Positions 31,628-37,635 of a stretch of 37,635 nucleotides of DNA are shown here, in pieces (position 1 is the first letter of the stretch; each line of letters opens with the position of its first letter). Location: the NCBI GenBank assembly GCA_029255845.1, contig JAJVLF010000016.1:1-37635 (forward strand). Reading direction: 5' to 3'. This DNA is from Campylobacterota bacterium (GTDB lineage Bacteria; Campylobacterota; Campylobacteria; Campylobacterales; JAJVLF01). The translations under genes were made by a program, and so were the position numbers. The notes under the pieces were generated by a model. That model made no database searches. It was not told the DNA's origin and worked only from the letters and a program-made list of their open reading frames with translations.

Positions 31628-32269
31628 TCACTCATTTTCAATAAAACTTAAATTTTCAGTAATAAAAAAGTAAAATATAAATTTTATTGGCTCTAGTATT
31701 AAAAAGCTAAGCAAACTACTTTCATGCTTATACCAATTTTTTAATATATCTTTATTATGGACAGATTTCACTCCCACATGAGTGCTTATATTATTTTTCT
31801 TAAATATTTTTTTAAATATATACAAGGCTCTTCTTGTGTGAAACTCATTAGTGATTAAAATTATTCTTTGCAATGGATTTTTTTTTAAATAGATTGCCAT
31901 ATCTATTGCTTCATCTATTGTGCTTGTGGCACCACCCTTAATACTCGGTATATAGTTTATATTTATATTTTCATACTCTATTATATCTTTAATATATTGA
32001 TTTCTTGTTTTTATTATATGGGGATATTTAGAGCTTCTATTTTTTGTTGTTGTTATGAATAGTTTATTTGCATACCCTTGCTTATAGGCACTCATTGCTC
32101 CTTCTGCTCTTGTGACTATATCTCCTGATAGGATTAATATAGCATCTGCATTTTTTTTAGCATTATCTACTATAAATATTTTTGGGTATGATGTTAGTAT
32201 ATTTTCTCTAAAAATAAATATTAACATTAATACTGCTAGTAATAATTTAGTTTTTTTATAGGTTTTCAT
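31628..32269 (-). CDS. DUF218/YdcF-ElyC-SanA-like protein
   Basis: NADAILILSGDIVTRAEGAMSAYKQGYANKLFIT...ITNEFHTRRALYIFKKIF; start set at ATG overlapping the LRR gene stop (TAATG). Confidence 0.8.
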   Translation of the reverse strand: MKTYKKTKLLLAVLMLIFIFRENILTSYPKIFIVDNAKKNADAILILSGDIVTRAEGAMSAYKQGYANKLFITTTKNRSSKYPHIIKTRNQYIKDIIEYENININYIPSIKGGATSTIDEAIDMAIYLKKNPLQRIILITNEFHTRRALYIFKKIFKKNNISTHVGVKSVHNKDILKNWYKHESSLLSFLILEPIKFIFYFFITENLSFIENE

Positions 32270-33261
32270 TATTTGGAATGGATAAAGCAATTAGGGTGAT
32301 GTTTGAAGAATGATTTTATTTGCTCTTCTCCTAGAGGATTACCTTCATAGCCAAAATTATTCAAATGCTCTAATTTAAGCAAACTATCCAAATTAGATAT
32401 TTGATTATTTCTACAATCAAGGGAAATTAGTTTATTTAATTTATTCATACCATCTATTTCTGTGATTTGATTATCAGAGCATAGTATCTTTACTATATTT
32501 TTTAAATGGTTCAGAGGATGTAAGCTTCTAACGAAGTTTTTAGAAAGACCTACCACTACTAATTCTTTTAGTCCTATCATAGGGTCTAAATTTGTTATTT
32601 TATTCATACCACAATATAATAATTTTAATTCTGATAAATTTTCAACTCCTTCTAAAGAGTCAATATGGTTCCATCTAAAATCTATTTGTTCTAATTTGGT
32701 GAGTTTTTGTAGGTTTTTTATACTTTCTATTTTATTATTTGAAGCATTTAGCCATATTAAATCTTTGAAATTTGAAATAGCCTCTATATTTTCTATGTGA
32801 TTATGTTCTATATTTAATAGCTGTAATTTTTTTAAATGAGATATTTTATCTATAGATTTTAACTGACAATTACTTAAAGATAAATCCTCTAAATCCTCTA
32901 ATAAAGAGAACCCATCTAGGTTTTTTAAATTAAAATAACTAGCAGAACACACTTTTTGTTTAATGATTAAGCTTAGAATATCTTCTGTGGGATTTATGAA
33001 TTTATCTAAAATTGTATTTTTGTTATTTAAGTGATTTGCTAGTTCTAAAACTGATGATTGAAAGTCTTCTAAGTTCCACCATGACTCATTAGAAAGATAT
33101 TTTTCTTTAAAGAAAAATTCTTCTACTTTTATTATTTTTTCTTTTGTATCTTCATCTACTTTATCTATAAGTTCTATTATTTCCATAATAAAAAATCTTA
33201 TAGAAAAGATTGCTTTATATTCTATACTTAGATTATTCCACCATATTTTTACATTACTCAT
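32269..33261 (-). CDS. Leucine-rich repeat protein (SDS22-like, 22-residue repeats)
   Basis: 330 aa with about 8-9 consecutive LxxLxxLxxxxNxIxxIxxLxx units (e.g. LKKLQLLNIEHNHIENIEAISN, LTKLEQIDFRWNHIDSLEGVEN); no signal peptide seen. Confidence 0.92.
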   Translation of the reverse strand: MSNVKIWWNNLSIEYKAIFSIRFFIMEIIELIDKVDEDTKEKIIKVEEFFFKEKYLSNESWWNLEDFQSSVLELANHLNNKNTILDKFINPTEDILSLIIKQKVCSASYFNLKNLDGFSLLEDLEDLSLSNCQLKSIDKISHLKKLQLLNIEHNHIENIEAISNFKDLIWLNASNNKIESIKNLQKLTKLEQIDFRWNHIDSLEGVENLSELKLLYCGMNKITNLDPMIGLKELVVVGLSKNFVRSLHPLNHLKNIVKILCSDNQITEIDGMNKLNKLISLDCRNNQISNLDSLLKLEHLNNFGYEGNPLGEEQIKSFFKHHPNCFIHSK

Positions 33262-33284
33262 AATTAATCCATTAATTTATAATT

Positions 33285-34067
33285 TTATTTATAGGGAGTT
33301 AAAAGAGCCCTAAATGTCATTTGGTTTAAGAAAAAGATAAAAGACATTAAAAAGCTAAAAAATATGAATAAAATAGAATTATAACTATCAGGAATAAATA
33401 ATTCAATCACTCCAGCTAAGGATAGTAAAAAGAAAGAAGCAAAAAATCCTTTAAAAGAAATAAGCATAAATTTATCTCTTGTTAAATCATTGATTGCTAA
33501 CAAGAAAGTATCATTTTTATACTCTTCATCTTTTCGTAAAAGCTTAGATATTTCATATATCCTTTTATCTGAATGAACAAAACCAGCAAAAGCTAATAAT
33601 GATAGCACTAAGTTTATTGCATACATATCATAAACTTCATAATAAATCGTCCAAAATTGCCAACAAACCAATGTAATCATCGCTAATATGCTTAAATAAC
33701 TTAAATATATATAATATGATACATTTCCTGGAATACAGCAAGTCGCATCTAAGCATTTTATTTCTTGACTTAGAATTAACTTAAATTTTTCATTAGTTAA
33801 TTTACCTACCATTTTAAGATAAAATAGAGAGTTTTTGATAAACCACATTGCCTGAATAAAAAGCATCCCAAATATAGCATAAGGAGTTTTTTGCACTATT
33901 GTCAAATCTTCAAAAATAATAAATACTATAAATACTGATGACATATTTAATAAAAATACAAAGAATATCTCTACATAATATGCAACAGATTTATCTAAAT
34001 CTGCTTGATTTGTCATCTCTTTTAGAGCATGGATACAATTTTTTGCGAAAAATAAAAATTTATTCAT
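33285..34067 (-). CDS. Multi-pass membrane protein of unknown function
   Basis: 260 aa with several hydrophobic segments; no family recognised. Confidence 0.7.
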   Translation of the reverse strand: MNKFLFFAKNCIHALKEMTNQADLDKSVAYYVEIFFVFLLNMSSVFIVFIIFEDLTIVQKTPYAIFGMLFIQAMWFIKNSLFYLKMVGKLTNEKFKLILSQEIKCLDATCCIPGNVSYYIYLSYLSILAMITLVCWQFWTIYYEVYDMYAINLVLSLLAFAGFVHSDKRIYEISKLLRKDEEYKNDTFLLAINDLTRDKFMLISFKGFFASFFLLSLAGVIELFIPDSYNSILFIFFSFLMSFIFFLNQMTFRALLTPYK

Positions 34068-34086
34068 AATATTTCCTAAGATAAAA

Positions 34087-34116
34087 ATTTTAAAGTCTAA
34101 AAATAGACTTTAAAAT
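34087..34116 (-). terminator. Intrinsic terminator downstream of petC
   Basis: 13-bp perfect stem attttaaagtcta-tttt-tagactttaaaat on minus strand, followed by a T-rich stretch (ttttatc). Confidence 0.75.
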
Positions 34117-34124
34117 ATCAATAT

Positions 34125-34988
34125 CTAATGAACCTCTCTCCATATCTTAAGTTTCCATACCCAAGCAACAACAGATAAAATTAAAGCAAAAGCTATAAAT
34201 CTAATTCCTAATGTTTCTCTTTCTTCTTTTTTAGGGTCTCCTGCTTTTTCAATAAAAGCAATAACTTTTTCTTGTGCTTTTTCACTAAGTCCTACACGAG
34301 GCATAGCTGTTCCATCAAGATGTTTCTGAGGGTCATTTATAAATTCAGCTAAATATTTGCCCCCTCTACTTAATATCATAGTAGATAAATCAGGAGGAAC
34401 AGTTCCCATATACTCCTCTATATCTTTATCTGGAGTTAGTGAAGTTATTGAAGAATATCTCACATCATGACATCTAGCACAAGCAGATACAAAAGCTTGT
34501 CTATTAGATACTTCTTTTGGTTCTAATGTCTTTAGATATGCATATATATCTGCAATAGCATCATTTCCTAACCAATCATAATTAGGCATAGGAAATACTT
34601 TTTCTTTTCCATCAAATTTATGTGCTAGCTTGCTAGCTTCAGTAGGATTTTTAACAAATGAAATAAAAAACTCTTTACTATAAAGAAAAGTAGCATCACT
34701 TAAGTCAGGTGGAACCACCCCATAAGCAGAGGCTGCTGTTTCATCATCCATTATGGGTGGCAAGCTATCAGAAGCTACCCCATGACAAGCATAGCAATTA
34801 TTAGCGAATAATTCTTTACCATTTTTCGCATTTTCACTTGGTGATTTATTATCTTTTAAATCTTTAAATTCAAAATCAGCAGGAGGAACGGCTGGGTGCA
34901 TTTGAGAATGAGCATAAGGCTCAACCCCAATATATATAGCAGCAACGACAACAACAACGGCAATTAAGGCTTTCCAATCGGTACTCAT
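34125..34988 (-). CDS. petC: Ubiquinol/menaquinol-cytochrome c reductase, diheme cytochrome c subunit
   Basis: 287 aa; two heme c motifs CYACH and CARCH, N- and C-terminal TM segments; follows petB. Confidence 0.9.
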   Translation of the reverse strand: MSTDWKALIAVVVVVAAIYIGVEPYAHSQMHPAVPPADFEFKDLKDNKSPSENAKNGKELFANNCYACHGVASDSLPPIMDDETAASAYGVVPPDLSDATFLYSKEFFISFVKNPTEASKLAHKFDGKEKVFPMPNYDWLGNDAIADIYAYLKTLEPKEVSNRQAFVSACARCHDVRYSSITSLTPDKDIEEYMGTVPPDLSTMILSRGGKYLAEFINDPQKHLDGTAMPRVGLSEKAQEKVIAFIEKAGDPKKEERETLGIRFIAFALILSVVAWVWKLKIWREVH

Positions 34989-36232
34989 TATTCTTCTCCT
35001 TTTGTTTTAGCATCTCTTCTAGTGATAGTTGGTAGCATAACAAATAATAATATAAACACAGAAGCAGCCACAAAACCAATATAGGCATTAGTTCCAGTAG
35101 GAGGGAGCTTACCATAAGTGGTTAAAATGACTAAATCAACAATTAATAAAATATACCATATTTTAAAAAGTGGTCTTTTATGAGCAGGTCTTATGCTTTT
35201 ATCTTTATCTAAAAACGGAATTAATAAAAATGCCACATTAGCAAAACCAAAAGCTATCAATCCTACATCAAATGCACTTATAGGACCTATATCAAAGAAG
35301 AACCCTCTCATTACCTCATAAGACCATAAAAAATACCACTCTGGATAAATATGAGGAGGTGTTTTCATATTATCAGCTGGGTCAAAATTAATAGGGTCTA
35401 ATGCAAAACTATAATGGAAGAATACTAAATAAAAGAAAAATACTAAAAATGTAGAAATAACCGCAAAATCTTTAGACAAAAATACAGGCCAAAAAGGAAC
35501 TACTTTAGCTTCTTTCACTTTCCCCGCCATATATTTTTCTGCTTCTTTGTCAAAATCGACTTCTTCACCATCTTGATTATTTACATGAGGCACTCTTAAA
35601 GAATAAAAATGCAAAACAATAATACCCATAATAACAACAGGAAGTAAGACAACATGAAGCATAAAAAATCTAGTCAAAGTAGCATCTGCTACAAAAAAAT
35701 TACCTCTAATCCACACAACAAGGCTATCTCCTATAATAGGAATCCCGCCAAATAAATTAGTAATTACCTGAGCAGCCCAATAGCTCATTTGTCCCCAAGG
35801 AAGCATATAGCCAGAAAATGCTTCTGCTGAAAATATAAAAAACAACAACATCCCAGAAATCCATATCATCTCTCTACCTGACTTATAAGAGCCATAATAA
35901 ATTCCAACAAACATATGAATATACATAATTAAAAATATAACAGAAGCACTTACCGCATGGACATTCCTAAAAAGCCACCCATAAGCAACTTCGTGCATTA
36001 TAGTGTAATTAACCGAGTCAAAAGCTAGATTAACATCTGGCTTGTAATACATCAATAAAACAATCCCACTAATAAATAGCACACTAAATAATGTAACAAG
36101 TAATGCACCCATAGCCCATAAAAAATTCACATTTTTAGGAACCCAGTATTCGGTCATCAGAACTTTTACGAGTTTTTTTACAGCAAGTCTTTCATCTAAC
36201 CAATCTATTAAATTATCTGTTTCTTTTACCAC
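34988..36232 (-). CDS. petB: Cytochrome b subunit of bc complex
   Basis: 414 aa; VHAVSASVIFLIMYIHMFVGIYYGSYK, GYMLPWGQMSYWAAQVITNL, PEWYFLWSYEVMRG. Confidence 0.96.
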   Translation of the reverse strand: MVKETDNLIDWLDERLAVKKLVKVLMTEYWVPKNVNFLWAMGALLVTLFSVLFISGIVLLMYYKPDVNLAFDSVNYTIMHEVAYGWLFRNVHAVSASVIFLIMYIHMFVGIYYGSYKSGREMIWISGMLLFFIFSAEAFSGYMLPWGQMSYWAAQVITNLFGGIPIIGDSLVVWIRGNFFVADATLTRFFMLHVVLLPVVIMGIIVLHFYSLRVPHVNNQDGEEVDFDKEAEKYMAGKVKEAKVVPFWPVFLSKDFAVISTFLVFFFYLVFFHYSFALDPINFDPADNMKTPPHIYPEWYFLWSYEVMRGFFFDIGPISAFDVGLIAFGFANVAFLLIPFLDKDKSIRPAHKRPLFKIWYILLIVDLVILTTYGKLPPTGTNAYIGFVAASVFILLFVMLPTITRRDAKTKGEE

Positions 36233-36241
36233 AATTTCTCC

Positions 36242-36745
36242 TTATGCTTTGCTTGTAAGCTTATTATATTCTTCGCCTTTTTCGCCAAGAGTTATTATAT
36301 TTCCATTTACCTTAAATGGTGGAATATCTAAAGGTCTTGGAGGAGGACCAAATGTCTGCATTCCATTACTATCAAACTCCCCCCCATGACATGCACATTT
36401 GAATTTTTTATTTTTTTCTATATAAGCAGGAATACATCCTAAATGAGTGCAAAGACCAATCATTACAGAATAAGTATTCCCTTCTATTGTAAATTCTCTT
36501 TTATCATCTTCAACTGATGATTTATTTTTATTTAAAATAAAAATAGGTTTTCCTCTCCACTCAACAACATAAAGCTTACCTGCCTTAGCTTTACTCATAT
36601 CAACAGTAGTAAAACCAGCAGACATCACACTAGGCAAAGGATCCCAGGCAGATTTAACCCCATATCCTACACTGGCACCACCCACTAAAGCAACACCACC
36701 TAATAACATCCCACTAAAGTCTCTTCTCTTTTTGTCAACACTCAT
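36242..36745 (-). CDS. petA: Rieske iron-sulfur subunit of bc complex
   Basis: TAT-like N-terminus (KKRRDFSGMLLGG) and CTHLGC...CACHGGEF cluster motifs; start set at internal MSVDKKRR (ORF track begins at 36775). Confidence 0.94.
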   Translation of the reverse strand: MSVDKKRRDFSGMLLGGVALVGGASVGYGVKSAWDPLPSVMSAGFTTVDMSKAKAGKLYVVEWRGKPIFILNKNKSSVEDDKREFTIEGNTYSVMIGLCTHLGCIPAYIEKNKKFKCACHGGEFDSNGMQTFGPPPRPLDIPPFKVNGNIITLGEKGEEYNKLTSKA

Positions 36746-36982
36746 AGACTCTCCTATTTTTATATTAAAAAACATTGAAATTATATTATCTTATCCTTGA
36801 TAAAATATTAAAATATATAACTTAAATTAAAAAATACTTTGAATATTATGCTTATTGATTAAATTTAAATTTGTGTTCTTAGAGGTTCCTTTAATTTTAA
36901 AGATTACTATAATTATAAGTTAGTGGAATGAAGCTAGATAAATAATATATAAAATCAATATTTTTATTTGCATTTTAAATAT

Positions 36983-37051
36983 TCATTTTTTTATGCAAGA
37001 TTGCTTAAATCTTGCTAGAAAACGAAGCAAAAAACCACTCTTTCGCTTCCT
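36983..37051. repeat. Right arm of window-flanking inverted repeat; contains perfect hairpin GCAAGATT-gctta-AATCTTGC (36995-37015)
   Basis: Reverse complement matches 2-70 with about 2 mismatches. Confidence 0.93.
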
Positions 37052-37121
37052 AGACCCCTTCGTGGCAAACCTTAATTATGTCCTAAAGCCTAAAAATTGC
37101 AAACTCGCTCAGTCACTCAAA

Positions 37122-37162
37122 TGTCCGATTTTCTGGACAGCTTTAAGACATATTCTTAAGCT
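37122..37162. repeat. Two adjacent hairpins: TGTCC..GGACA and AGCTT(T)AAGA..TCTTAAGCT
   Basis: Stems read directly at 37122-37126/37135-37139 and 37139-37148/37154-37162 (one bulged T). Confidence 0.5.
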
Positions 37163-37209
37163 TGTTTATAGGCAGAGGGCGGATAAGGATTTAATAGTTT
37201 AAAATACAG

Positions 37210-37231
37210 ACTACAAGCTAAGGCTTGTAGT
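37210..37231. repeat. REP-like hairpin ACTACAAGC-taag-GCTTGTAGT
   Basis: Perfect 9-bp stem with 4-nt loop, next to the transposase remnant. Confidence 0.65.
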
Positions 37232-37287
37232 ATGGAGTATGTAGGCTTTAGTGATGAAATTATATTTTATCGAAGTAGGGTAAGTTT

Positions 37288-37470
37288 TTAGTAAATAGTA
37301 AATCTCTGTCCCGCATTTTTTAAGATGTCTTCTTTTTGTAGATATTTTAAACTATTAAAAATTATATTTGTTGTTTCAACTCTTGTGAATATTGGTATCC
37401 AGTTTAATATAGTGCAAGTTATGAAGTGTGGTTGTGTTGGTTCTTGTATTTTGTATCTTGTTCTTCCCAT
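37288..37470 (-). pseudogene. Truncated Y1/IS200-like (REP-associated tyrosine) transposase N-terminus
   Basis: MGRTRYKIQEPTQPHFITCTILNWIPIFTRVETTNIIFNSLKYLQKEDILK resembles RAYT/Y1_Tnp N-termini; stops before any HUH motif or catalytic Tyr. Confidence 0.7.
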
Positions 37471-37541
37471 TTGGGATTATATTATAGTTTTCTTTATTGT
37501 TTTGGAGTTAGGGGTGTTTTTGTTTTACTTTTGTTTGTATG

Positions 37542-37569
37542 CATTCCAAAGCTGGAGCTTTGGAACGAG
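37542..37569 (+). repeat. REP-like element gcaTTCCAAAGCT-gg-AGCTTTGGAAcgag
   Basis: Perfect 10-bp inverted repeat (37544-37553/37556-37565) with GCA...CGAG flanks. Confidence 0.8.
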
Positions 37570-37635
37570 AGATATACCTAAAGTTAATAAAGATTTAGAA
37601 AAGTTATTTAATATAATGGGGTTTGTAATGCCAAA

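Noticed and set aside
36993-37202. 69-aa ORF (MQDCLNLARKRSKKPLFRFLDPF...)
   Set aside because: Starts inside the inverted-repeat hairpin and spans the structured block; considered more likely an incidental frame in a repeat than a gene, though conservation should be tested.

Overview
AT-rich, densely coded bacterial window. Gene content (menaquinone futalosine-pathway mqnD, scattered flagellar genes, HisZ-purA-FliJ-like order, flgA-ubiX-coaD order, petABC with a diheme cytochrome) points to a Campylobacterota (Epsilonproteobacteria) chromosome. Three strand blocks are visible: minus (about 208-15098: RND pump, ileS, TolC-like, FliJ-like, purA, hisZ, aldo/keto reductase, agmatine deiminase family, acpS, fliL, metK, sugar epimerase); plus (about 15185-26354: flagellin, hybrid sensor kinase, mqnD, fliQ, amidohydrolase, flgA, ubiX, coaD, MBL-GAF-HD-GYP protein, nadE); minus (about 26381-36775: folK, flhB, DUF2393-like, hisIE, SPFH protein, ilvE, small membrane protein, ElyC/SanA-like, LRR protein, membrane protein, petC, petB, petA). 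Most of this is ordinary core genome. The least explained signals lie at the two edges: a near-perfect 69-bp inverted repeat (2-70 versus 36983-37051), a hairpin-rich block next to a truncated Y1/REP-associated-type transposase fragment, and REP-like palindromes framed by GCATTCC...ACGAG at both ends. Other points of interest are a dispersed AGGGAACCTCTA motif, a 38-aa membrane microprotein wedged between ileS and the RND pump, a transmembrane CheA-like kinase, a MBL-GAF-HD-GYP fusion, and an LRR/membrane-protein accessory island. No CRISPR array, rRNA, tRNA or prophage was recognised. All assignments come from reading the sequence; no searches were run.
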